64,000 bases of DNA. Origin: Luteolibacter luteus. Lineage in GTDB: Bacteria > Verrucomicrobiota > Verrucomicrobiia > Verrucomicrobiales > Akkermansiaceae. Shown here in pieces: positions 41,668 through 48,987 of the stretch. The notes under the pieces are model-generated. The model was given only the letters and a program-made list of their open reading frames with translations. It ran no database searches and was not told where the DNA came from. Location: positions 2,356,001-2,420,000 of the forward strand of contig NZ_CP051774.1 in NCBI RefSeq assembly GCF_012913485.1. The letters are read 5' to 3'. The translations under genes and the position numbers were made by a program. Position 1 is the first letter of the stretch. The number at the start of each line of letters is the position of its first letter.

Positions 41668-42591
41668 ATGCTCACCGTCACCGGACTCGTCAAAAATTTC
41701 CGCGGGAAGCCCGCGCTACAGGACGTCTCATTCAATGTGGAGCGCGGCGAGATCCACGGGCTGCTGGGGCATAACGGTGCCGGAAAAAGCACCACCTTGG
41801 GAATCATTCTCGGCATGGTGGAACCGGACGCGGGGGAAGCCAGCATCGGGGGAATTTCCGTGCAGCGCGACCAAGCTTCTGCGCTGAGGCAAGTCGGTGC
41901 GATTTTCGAAAGCCCCGCCTTTTACGAATATCTGAGCGGCTGGGAGAACCTGAAGATCCTGGCTGGCTACTCCGGTGTCTTCAATGAACGCGCGGCACTG
42001 AAAACCGTCGCCCGGGTCGGCCTGATGAAGGCGATCAAGAACAAGGTCGGCACCTACTCGCACGGCATGCGGCAGCGGCTGGCGCTGGCCCAAGCGCTCT
42101 TGCCCGAGCCCCAAGTCCTCCTTCTGGACGAACCAACCGACGGCCTCGATCCGGAGGGGATCAAATGGTTCCGCGACTTCATCCTGAACCTGCGTGAAGA
42201 GCGCGGGATGACGGTGCTCTTCAATTCCCACCTGCTCGCGGAGGTGGAGCAGATGTGCGACCGGGTGACGATCCTGCGCGAAGGGAAGCTTGTCTATGAA
42301 GGCACGCTGAACTCCCTGAGAGAGGAAGCTCCTGTCTATGAGGTGAGCTTGGAGCCATGGGAAGGAGCCAGGGAGTTTTTGGAGCTGAACGGCGTCCAGA
42401 TCCTTGGCCCGGGACGGATCGCGCTGCCGCCGGAAATGGATCCGGCGATTATCGTCGCGGCCCTCGTCGGCAGCGGCATCCGCGTCTCCGCCTTCGCGCC
42501 GGTGCGCCGGTCCTTGGAAGACCTTTACCTCGAAATCACCAGCTCCAAGCCATCCAAGGAAGAACCTCTCCCCTTCCTGCCCATCGCATGA
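41668..42591 (+). CDS. ABC transporter ATP-binding protein
   Basis: 307 residues. Walker A 'LLGHNGAGKSTTLGIILGM', Q-loop region 'VGAIFESPAFYEYLSGWENL', signature 'YSHGMRQRLALAQALL' and Walker B 'VLLLDEPTDGLDPEG' are all intact. The C-terminal extension matches CcmA/ABC-2-type export ATPases. It overlaps the permease gene by 4 nt. TAGCCT 7 nt before the ATG resembles the local -10 motif. Confidence 0.95.
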   Translation: MLTVTGLVKNFRGKPALQDVSFNVERGEIHGLLGHNGAGKSTTLGIILGMVEPDAGEASIGGISVQRDQASALRQVGAIFESPAFYEYLSGWENLKILAGYSGVFNERAALKTVARVGLMKAIKNKVGTYSHGMRQRLALAQALLPEPQVLLLDEPTDGLDPEGIKWFRDFILNLREERGMTVLFNSHLLAEVEQMCDRVTILREGKLVYEGTLNSLREEAPVYEVSLEPWEGAREFLELNGVQILGPGRIALPPEMDPAIIVAALVGSGIRVSAFAPVRRSLEDLYLEITSSKPSKEEPLPFLPIA

Positions 42592-43436
42592 ATTTCCTCC
42601 GCCAGCTCAAGGGCGAACTCCGCAAGCTCTTCGCCCGCCGCCGCACCTACATTGGTTACGGGGTGTTCCTGGCGATGGAGCTCATCATCCTGTGGGTCTT
42701 CAAACTGGAGCGCAGCCAGCGGGCGATGCGGGAACTGGTGGAGCGGAACGGCCTTGGTTTCGACGAATACTACAGCTCCCTGACAATCACCCACTGGATC
42801 ATGAGCCTGAGCATGTTCTTGCTGGGCTCGATCTACTTCGCCCTCGTCGCCGGGGATATCGTGGCGAAGGAGTCGGAAGACGGGAATTTGCGGCTGGTCC
42901 TGGCCCGCCCGGTTTCGCGCCTGCGGATCCTTCTTCTGAAGTACGTGGCGATCGCGCTCTACACGATCACCTTCGTGCTCTTCGTGGGGGTCACCGGCTA
43001 TGCCATGGCCGTGGCGGCGCTGGGTGTGGATGGCGGGCTCTTCGTGTGGAATTACGAGATGAAGGTCTTCGCCTTCTATCCGACATGGGGCGAGGGAATC
43101 ACCCGCGTGGCCATGGAAGGCCTGGCGATGGGAATCAGCATGGTCACCCTGTCCTCGATCGCCTTCATGTTTTCCTGCTTCAAGATGAAGCCGGCGGCGG
43201 CGACGATCATGGCGCTGAGCGTCCTGTTCGTGGACTTCGTGCTGCTGCGCTTTCCCTTCTTCCAGCCGTATCAGGAGTACTTCGTGACGTGGCGGATGTC
43301 CTGCTGCATCTACGTGATGGAGAACACGATCTCTTGGGCGAAGCTGGCAATGTCCTACGGCTTCCTTTTCGGGCTGAATGCGACGCTGTTCCTGATCGGC
43401 TACACGGCCTTCCGGCTGCGGGATTTCAAAACCTGA
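42588..43436 (+). CDS. ABC-2 type permease
   Basis: 282 residues with about six hydrophobic helices: 'YIGYGVFLAMELIILWVF', 'WIMSLSMFLLGSIYFALVAG', 'YVAIALYTITFVLFVGVTGY', 'GLAMGISMVTLSSIAFMFSC', 'IMALSVLFVDFVLLRF', 'YGFLFGLNATLFLIGYTAF'. 'GDIVAKESEDGNLRLVLARP' is typical of ABC-2 permeases of the NatB/YhaP kind. Together with the upstream ATPase it forms an exporter of unknown substrate. Confidence 0.9.
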   Translation: MNFLRQLKGELRKLFARRRTYIGYGVFLAMELIILWVFKLERSQRAMRELVERNGLGFDEYYSSLTITHWIMSLSMFLLGSIYFALVAGDIVAKESEDGNLRLVLARPVSRLRILLLKYVAIALYTITFVLFVGVTGYAMAVAALGVDGGLFVWNYEMKVFAFYPTWGEGITRVAMEGLAMGISMVTLSSIAFMFSCFKMKPAAATIMALSVLFVDFVLLRFPFFQPYQEYFVTWRMSCCIYVMENTISWAKLAMSYGFLFGLNATLFLIGYTAFRLRDFKT

Positions 43437-43660
43437 AAAAGGAAGCGGGCGATCAGTGAGACCGGGGGTCGCCTTCCCCAGAATCGCCGACCGCCCGCAG
43501 AGAGGGAGATCTGATCTTGTGTTTTTGGAGCACCCTTGCGGGAACAGGTGCAGAATGCCACGAAGGAGCGGAACTTCGTATTCCATGATCGCGTAGGGGT
43601 CCCACGCTTTCCCGATTTTCACCGTTTTCAGGTGCCGCGGCAGGGGTGAGACTGGCGGCG

Positions 43661-44962
43661 ATGCGCGAGGACACCCGACGCTGGATCGAGGCCGACAAGG
43701 CACACTGCTGGCACCCCTTCACGCCCCAAGCGGCGTGGGAGGCGGGCGAGCCGCTGGTGCTGGTGCGCGGCGAGGGGGCGTGGTTGTGGGACTCGGAGGG
43801 GCGGAAATATCTCGATGGGAACTCCTCCATCTGGACGAACATCCATGGCCACAACCATCCGGCCCTGAACGAGGCCCTGACCCGGCAGCTGACAGAGGTG
43901 GCACACGTCTCCTACCTCGGCTTCGCAAATCCCCGGGCGAGCGAACTGGCGGCGCGGCTGAGCGGGCTCTTCCCGCCCGGGACCTTGGAGCGGGTTTTCT
44001 TCTCCGACGACGGATCCACCGCGATCGAGTGCGCGATGAAGATGGCGATCCAGTACCGCCAGCTCACGGGCGAGCCCGAGCGCACCGGCTTCATCGCCTT
44101 CGACCAAGCCTACCATGGCGACACATTGGGTGCGGCATCGCTTGGCGGTGTTTCCCGCTTTCACGACCGCTTCCGGAAACACGGGGCGACCGTGACCTTT
44201 GTCAGCGGCATGGAGGCGCTGCGGGAGCTGCCATGGGAGGCGGTGAAAGGATGCGCGGCCGTGGTGATCGAGCCGCTGATGCAAGGCGTGAACGAGATGC
44301 GTCCGTGGCCTGCCGGCATGCTCCGCGAGCTGCGCGAGTGGTGCGACGCCCACGACGTGCACCTGATGCTGGACGAGGTGATGACGGGCTTCGGCCGCAC
44401 GGGGAAAATGTTCGCCTGCCTGCACGAGGAGGTGACACCGGATTACCTCTGCGTGGCGAAGGGGATCACCGGCGGCTACCTGCCGATGGCGGCAACGCTG
44501 ACCACAGGCCATGTTTACGAGGCTTTCCTCGGGGAGGATGACCGGGCTTTCTACTACGGTCATAGTTACACGGCAAACCCCCTGGGCTGCGCTCTCGCAC
44601 TGGCGAGCCTCGATATCTTCGAAGCAGAGAAGACGCTGGAGAATCTCCAGCCGAAGATCGCGCGGATGGCGGAGCTGCTGGCAGGACTGAAGGCGGAGTC
44701 GCGCTTCGTTCACGAGATCCGCCAATGCGGCTTCGTCGCAGGCATCGAGCTTCGGCAAGCGGATGGCACGCGCTTTCCGGTACAACTTCAAACCGGCAGC
44801 AAGGTGTGCCTTGCGGCACGCGAACACGGACTGCTGACCCGGCCGGTCCGCGATACGATCGTGCTGATGCCACCGCTGAGCATCAGCACCGCGGAACTGG
44901 TTCACGCGGTGGATGCGATCTCCGCTGCAATCAATGCCGTCTCAACGGGTCAAGCCGAGTAG
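43661..44962 (+). CDS. bioA: Adenosylmethionine-8-amino-7-oxononanoate aminotransferase
   Basis: 433 residues from ATG 43661 (an in-frame GTG at 43646 is possible). 'KAHCWHPFTPQAAWEAGEPL', 'YLDGNSSIWTNIHGHNHPAL' and 'QAYHGDTLGAASLGGVSRFH' are typical BioA blocks. 'LMLDEVMTGFGRTGKMF' holds the PLP Asp, 'VAKGITGGYLPMAATL' the Schiff-base Lys, and 'YGHSYTANPLGCALALAS' follows. It makes 7,8-diaminopelargonate in biotin synthesis. No other bio genes are next to it. Confidence 0.94.
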   Translation: MREDTRRWIEADKAHCWHPFTPQAAWEAGEPLVLVRGEGAWLWDSEGRKYLDGNSSIWTNIHGHNHPALNEALTRQLTEVAHVSYLGFANPRASELAARLSGLFPPGTLERVFFSDDGSTAIECAMKMAIQYRQLTGEPERTGFIAFDQAYHGDTLGAASLGGVSRFHDRFRKHGATVTFVSGMEALRELPWEAVKGCAAVVIEPLMQGVNEMRPWPAGMLRELREWCDAHDVHLMLDEVMTGFGRTGKMFACLHEEVTPDYLCVAKGITGGYLPMAATLTTGHVYEAFLGEDDRAFYYGHSYTANPLGCALALASLDIFEAEKTLENLQPKIARMAELLAGLKAESRFVHEIRQCGFVAGIELRQADGTRFPVQLQTGSKVCLAAREHGLLTRPVRDTIVLMPPLSISTAELVHAVDAISAAINAVSTGQAE

Positions 44963-44969
44963 GGCGGCT

Positions 44970-45524
44970 TCATGCCGCAGCAAGGATATCCGAGAGCGTC
45001 CTTCCAATTCTCACCTTCTTCTTGAGAACGAAGCGCTTCTCACCGCTGCTACCGGAGGGAGGGATTTGGTAGTAAATCGTCATGATCACCGCCGAGCCCG
45101 CCAAGACGCGATCCGCTCCCGGTAGCCCTTTGAAATCCACGCGGATCGCTCCCCTATGGAAATCCGAATGTTCATCCACCGAGGAGATCTCCACCTTCTT
45201 GCGGATCATGAGCGTGGCAGAAGCGCCAGACTTCTCATCGGAGATCTCGACGCGATCCATCCAGATGCCAGCCTTCCTCCTGGCGTAGAAGAAGACGGCC
45301 CCGCTTTGGTCAGACTGCCATGCCAATTCCCTCACCCTCGGCAGGAAGAGGATGCCCGAGTCAACGAGTTTGGGACTTTCTTCAAATACCCCATCGGGTA
45401 ACTCCGGACCCCAATATCCTTGGTATTTGTGGGTTTCGGGGTGTTCGAAATGTTGAAACCCAGAGACGCAGCCAGAAAGAACACCCAAGGCCAAGAGGCA
45501 ACAAGTGGCTCTGATCAATCTCAT
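44970..45524 (-). CDS. Lipoprotein of unknown function
   Basis: 184 residues from ATG 45524, with GGAG 5 nt upstream. Signal with lipobox 'LSGC'. The mature part is beta-rich ('GIWMDRVEISDEKSGASATL', 'HRGAIRVDFKGLPGADRVLA', 'MTIYYQIPPSG') and may be a small sandwich domain. I recognise no family. It follows the HAD gene by 11 nt on the same strand, so they share a transcript. Confidence 0.75.
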   Translation of the reverse strand: MRLIRATCCLLALGVLSGCVSGFQHFEHPETHKYQGYWGPELPDGVFEESPKLVDSGILFLPRVRELAWQSDQSGAVFFYARRKAGIWMDRVEISDEKSGASATLMIRKKVEISSVDEHSDFHRGAIRVDFKGLPGADRVLAGSAVIMTIYYQIPPSGSSGEKRFVLKKKVRIGRTLSDILAAA

Positions 45525-45535
45525 CTGCACTCCAA

Positions 45536-46198
45536 CTACCAGAGATCCCGTAGATAGGAAACGTTGATCTCCTCCAGGGAGCTAACGATACGGTCCGGAT
45601 TTTCCGGAGCGAGGGCCTCGGCAGGATGAGTGGTGGTGACGGCGATGGATTTCATGCCGCCGGCACGCGCCGCACGGATGCCGACCTGGGCGTCCTCGAT
45701 CACGACGCAGGAAGCGGGATCCGCGCCGAGCTTTGCCGCGGCCTTCAGGAATACCTCGGGGTCCGGCTTGCCACGACTGACGTCTTCGGAGGCGGCGATG
45801 TCATTGAAGTAAGCGGCAAGACCGGTGAGCTCGAGCACGCACTCGACATTCGGACGTGGGGTCGAGGTGCCAATCGCGCAAGGGATACCATTCGCTTTCA
45901 GGTCTTCCAGAAGAGCAACCACACCGGGAAGCGGCTCGATGCCTTCCGCCTTCAGAATATCCCGATACAAGCTCTCCTTGCGATCCCCCAAAAGTTGGAT
46001 GCGTTCCTTGTCTCCTTCCTGAGCCCAGCCCAGGAAAGGCAGGATGCTTTCGTTCCGCTGGCCGAAGGTGGAATGGAATGTTTCCTGGCTAAGCTCCTGC
46101 CCCAGCTCCGCAGCAAGCGCGAACCAGGAACGTCCGTGCGCTTCGTGGGAGTCGATCACCACGCCATCGAAATCAAAGAGGACCGCTGCAAGAGGCAT
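45536..46198 (-). CDS. HAD-family phosphatase (beta-phosphoglucomutase/phosphoglycolate phosphatase-like)
   Basis: 220 residues. HAD motif I 'VLFDFDGVVIDSHEAH' (DxD), motif II 'AIGTSTPRPNVE' (Ser/Thr), motif III Lys in 'VSRGKPDPEVFLKAAAKLG', motif IV 'VVIEDAQVGIRAARAGGMKS'. The helical cap is of C1 type. Substrate could be a sugar phosphate; not determinable. A TTGCCA/CAATCA promoter lies upstream. Confidence 0.92.
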   Translation of the reverse strand: MPLAAVLFDFDGVVIDSHEAHGRSWFALAAELGQELSQETFHSTFGQRNESILPFLGWAQEGDKERIQLLGDRKESLYRDILKAEGIEPLPGVVALLEDLKANGIPCAIGTSTPRPNVECVLELTGLAAYFNDIAASEDVSRGKPDPEVFLKAAAKLGADPASCVVIEDAQVGIRAARAGGMKSIAVTTTHPAEALAPENPDRIVSSLEEINVSYLRDLW

Positions 46199-46204
46199 GC
46201 GGGA

Positions 46205-46232
46205 TGATTGGAGCGGACGGGGCTTCTGGCAA
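46205..46232 (-). promoter_or_regulatory. Candidate leaderless promoter of HAD gene
   Basis: Minus strand: TTGCCA (46232-46227), 16-nt spacer, CAATCA (46210-46205), 6 nt, ATG 46198. Confidence 0.48.
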
Positions 46233-46236
46233 GCGG

Positions 46237-46953
46237 TCACGCTTTCGCCCCCGATTGGCCCGGCTCTTCCTTCAAGATCCGCTGCAAAAGCTCGGTCTGG
46301 TACTGCTGGATCTCCATCAGCCGCTCCGAGTGCGTGAGCAGGAGATGATCGATTTTCTCATGCAGGTGCCGGATCTCGAGCTCCGCCTTCAAGTTGATCT
46401 GGTAGTCCTGCACCGCGCGCTTCCGGTCATGAGTCTCCTGGCGGTTCTGGCTCATCATGATGATGGGAGCCTGCAGGGCCGCGACGCAGGAGAGCAGGAG
46501 ATTAAGCAGGATGAAGGGATAGGGATCGACGGCCTTGCCACCGAAGAGCTGCAGGGCATTCGCGCTGATCCACAGCACGAGGAAGCCGGTGAAGATGAGG
46601 ATGAAGGCCCAGCTCCCGCCGAAGTCGGCGATCTTGTCCGAAAGCCGCTCCCCGAAGGTGGAGGCTTCGTCTTCCTCGTCCTCGCTCTGGGGGCGCTCGG
46701 TGAGCAGCTCCCGGCCGCGCAGGCTATCGATCACCTCGCGCTCGAGTTCGGTGATTTCCCCGATCTCGCTTTCCAGTGCCGTCTCGATGTACCCCGACCT
46801 CAAGTCATCTAGGGCGGTGCGGGAGATCCAGGCGTCCTCCGGCAGTTCGGGGTAGCGGTGGCGGATGTAGCCGTGCAGGAGCGGCCGCAGCACCCGCATC
46901 GGCACGGCGGCATTGTCCGGCACTTCCTGGCCGGTGATGGCACATTTTTTCAT
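46237..46953 (-). CDS. DUF1003 membrane protein
   Basis: 238 residues from ATG 46953. A short Cys motif at the N-terminus ('MKKCAITGQEV'), a helical region, then 'LSDKIADFGGSWAFILIFTG' and two helices ('FLVLWISANALQLF', 'FILLNLLLSCVAALQAPIIM') with 'MSQNRQETHDRKRAVQDYQI', the DUF1003 hallmark, and a long C-terminal coiled coil. Function unknown. Divergent from gltX, with both candidate promoters between the two starts. Confidence 0.92.
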   Translation of the reverse strand: MKKCAITGQEVPDNAAVPMRVLRPLLHGYIRHRYPELPEDAWISRTALDDLRSGYIETALESEIGEITELEREVIDSLRGRELLTERPQSEDEEDEASTFGERLSDKIADFGGSWAFILIFTGFLVLWISANALQLFGGKAVDPYPFILLNLLLSCVAALQAPIIMMSQNRQETHDRKRAVQDYQINLKAELEIRHLHEKIDHLLLTHSERLMEIQQYQTELLQRILKEEPGQSGAKA

Positions 46954-46961
46954 GCGGATGT

Positions 46962-46989
46962 ATCCTGCCGGGTGGATTCCGGCGGTCAA
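46962..46989 (-). promoter_or_regulatory. Candidate leaderless promoter of DUF1003 gene
   Basis: Minus strand: TTGACC (46989-46984), 16-nt spacer, CAGGAT (46967-46962), 8 nt, ATG 46953. Confidence 0.55.
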
Positions 46990-47018
46990 GGCGGCGGGAT
47001 TTTCCCCTGTCTCCGCCC

Positions 47019-47046
47019 TTGGCGAGCGGCGCGGCGCCCCTACACT
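47019..47046 (+). promoter_or_regulatory. Candidate leaderless promoter of gltX
   Basis: TTGGCG (47019-47024), 16-nt spacer, TACACT (47041-47046), 9 nt, ATG 47056. No Shine-Dalgarno sequence. Confidence 0.55.
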
Positions 47047-47055
47047 GCGCCTCCC

Positions 47056-48369
47056 ATGTCCGTCCGCACGCGATTCGCACCTTCGCCCACCGGCTATCTC
47101 CACGTCGGCGGGGCACGCACCGCCCTCTTCAATTACCTCTTCGCCCGGAAGCACGACGGCACCTTCGTGCTGCGCGTAGAGGACACGGATGAGGCCCGCA
47201 ACACCCAAGCCGCGCGTGATGCGATCTTTTCCGGCATGAGCTGGCTCGGTCTGGATTGGGACGAGGGCGAGGGCAAGGGTGGCGACTACGGTCCATACAA
47301 CCAGAGCGAGCGGAAGGAAAACTATGACCGTTGGTTCGAAGTGCTGCGCGAAAAAGGCCGTGTCTACGAGGACGGCGGCGCATGGCGTTTCCGTTTCGAG
47401 CGCAAGCCGGTGACGATGAACGATCTGGTCTGCGGCGAAGTAACGATCGACTACCGCGACGAATCCAACACGCCGGACATGGTGATCCGTCGCTCGGACG
47501 GATCTTACGTGTTCCACTTCGTGAACGTGGTGGATGACCTCGAAATGAAGATCAGCCATGTGATCCGCGGCGAGGACCACCTGATGAACACGCCGAAGCA
47601 CCTGCAGCTTTTCGAGGCTTTCGGTGCCCAGGCGCCGCAGTACGGGCACATCCCGCTGATCATGAATCCGAACGGGTCCAAAATGTCGAAGCGCGATGTG
47701 GGAGCGGCAGTGGCCGACTATCCACGCCAAGGCTTCCTGCCGCTGGCGGTGGTGAATTTCATCGCACTGCTGGGCTGGTCGTCGAAGTCGGATGAGGAGA
47801 TTTTCACCTTGGAGGAACTGGTGGAGCGTTTCTCGCTAGAGGCGGTGAACCGTGCGCCGGCGCGCTTCGACGCGGAGAAGTGCGCGTGGGTCAACCAACA
47901 GCACCTGCTGAAGCTGGATGGCCCCGCCTTCGCGGAAGCAGCGAAGCCCTTCGTGGAGCAAGCCGGACTGCCGGTAAATGGGAACTACCCGGCAATCGCC
48001 GCGGTGGTGCGAGAAAAGGTGCGCCTCCTTTCCGAAGTGCCGGATGCGATCGGCTTCCTGCTTCAGGATGATTTCGGCTATGATGCGGATGCCCTCGAGA
48101 AGGTTCGTGGCAATGCCGCGGCGAAGGACCTGCTCAGTGCCTTGGCCACGGATTTCGAGAGCCTCTCCGAGTGGTCGGCCGATGCGGCGAAGCAGCAGAT
48201 CGGGGAGACGGCCAAGGCTGCCGGAGCCAAGCCCGGTCAGCTGATGTTCCCGGTGCGGGTGGCTCTGAGCGGCAAGGCCGGAGGGCCCGATCTGGGCGAC
48301 ATCCTCGGACTTCTCGGGAAGGAACGGAGTGTGGCACGACTGCGCCGCTGCGTCGCCGAACTCGGGTAA
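47056..48369 (+). CDS. gltX: Glutamate--tRNA ligase
   Basis: 437 residues from ATG 47056, a little shorter than many (about 470). Class I signature 'FAPSPTGYLHVGGARTALFN' (HVGG variant of HIGH), 'LRVEDTDEARNTQAARDAIF', 'DYRDESNTPDMVIRRSDGSY', 'VIRGEDHLMNTPKHLQL' and 'SKMSKRDVGAAV' (KMSKS loop). The C-terminal anticodon-binding region is present. It charges tRNA-Glu. Followed by a terminator. Confidence 0.96.
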   Translation: MSVRTRFAPSPTGYLHVGGARTALFNYLFARKHDGTFVLRVEDTDEARNTQAARDAIFSGMSWLGLDWDEGEGKGGDYGPYNQSERKENYDRWFEVLREKGRVYEDGGAWRFRFERKPVTMNDLVCGEVTIDYRDESNTPDMVIRRSDGSYVFHFVNVVDDLEMKISHVIRGEDHLMNTPKHLQLFEAFGAQAPQYGHIPLIMNPNGSKMSKRDVGAAVADYPRQGFLPLAVVNFIALLGWSSKSDEEIFTLEELVERFSLEAVNRAPARFDAEKCAWVNQQHLLKLDGPAFAEAAKPFVEQAGLPVNGNYPAIAAVVREKVRLLSEVPDAIGFLLQDDFGYDADALEKVRGNAAAKDLLSALATDFESLSEWSADAAKQQIGETAKAAGAKPGQLMFPVRVALSGKAGGPDLGDILGLLGKERSVARLRRCVAELG

Positions 48370-48407
48370 TTCCCTTTTGGCCCGGGCTAACCCGCAGCCC
48401 TCTTTTT

Positions 48408-48451
48408 ACAGCCGGATTTCCCGCCAAGGAGAGATCTGGCTGTGCCTTTTT
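48408..48451 (+). terminator. Rho-independent terminator after gltX
   Basis: ACAGCCGGAT (48408-48417) pairs with ATCTGGCTGT (48434-48443; one G-U); GCC and TTTTT follow. A T run also precedes the stem, so it may work in both directions. Confidence 0.75.
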
Positions 48452-48452
48452 A

Positions 48453-48905
48453 AGGGTGTGTAGGGAAGCGACATCCCCCGGAATTGTATTTCCGAAGCTT
48501 TCGCGTCAGATCCGGTCGATCCGGGGATCTCTTCAGGTCAACGAAGTTTGTCAGTCACCGTGTCGCTACCTCACTACTAGTGTGCAATTGAAACTCACCC
48601 GAAACGGGGACAAGCGCCCGCCGAGCGGCAGAAGCGGGAGCACGAGTCCATGCTCACAGAGACGACTAGGAAGAGGGTGGACGCCCAGCCCCTGCCACCC
48701 TGCAAGCCACCCAGTTTCAATCAATTGGTGACGCGCTTCATGCGGACTCTGGAGTCAGACGATGTGCTCCTTTTCCGGCGAAGGCTGCGGGATCCGCCAA
48801 ATCGGAGGGCTCAAAGTTCCGAAATCGTCACATTTTCAATGCTGTCTGACAGCCTGAGATGGCTTGGCAAAAGGATACCAAAAGCGTTTGAAAGGATAAA
48901 TTGGC
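48453..48905. other. Long intergenic region without recognisable gene
   Basis: About 450 nt. CAATTGAAAC near 48584 is matched about 130 nt later by an interrupted inverted copy, GTTTCAAT plus CAATTG (about 48714-48727). A short open frame at 48650-48913 has no recognisable protein features. Could hold a leader RNA or a decayed element. Confidence 0.4.
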
Positions 48906-48909
48906 GGGC

Positions 48910-48937
48910 TTGACACCCTAATTGCTTGGGGTTGGGT
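48910..48937 (+). promoter_or_regulatory. Candidate promoter of 1089-residue protein
   Basis: Consensus TTGACA (48910-48915), 16-nt spacer, TTGGGT (48932-48937), about 50 nt before the GTG. Unlike most promoters listed here it would give a leader. Confidence 0.4.
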
Positions 48938-48987
48938 GCTAGTCACGACGTTACCCACGTCGGAACCCAAGACTAACCCAAGAAACC

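Noticed and set aside
48650-48913. Short plus-strand frame of 87 codons
   Set aside because: No ribosome-binding site, no recognisable motif and irregular composition; not supported as a gene.
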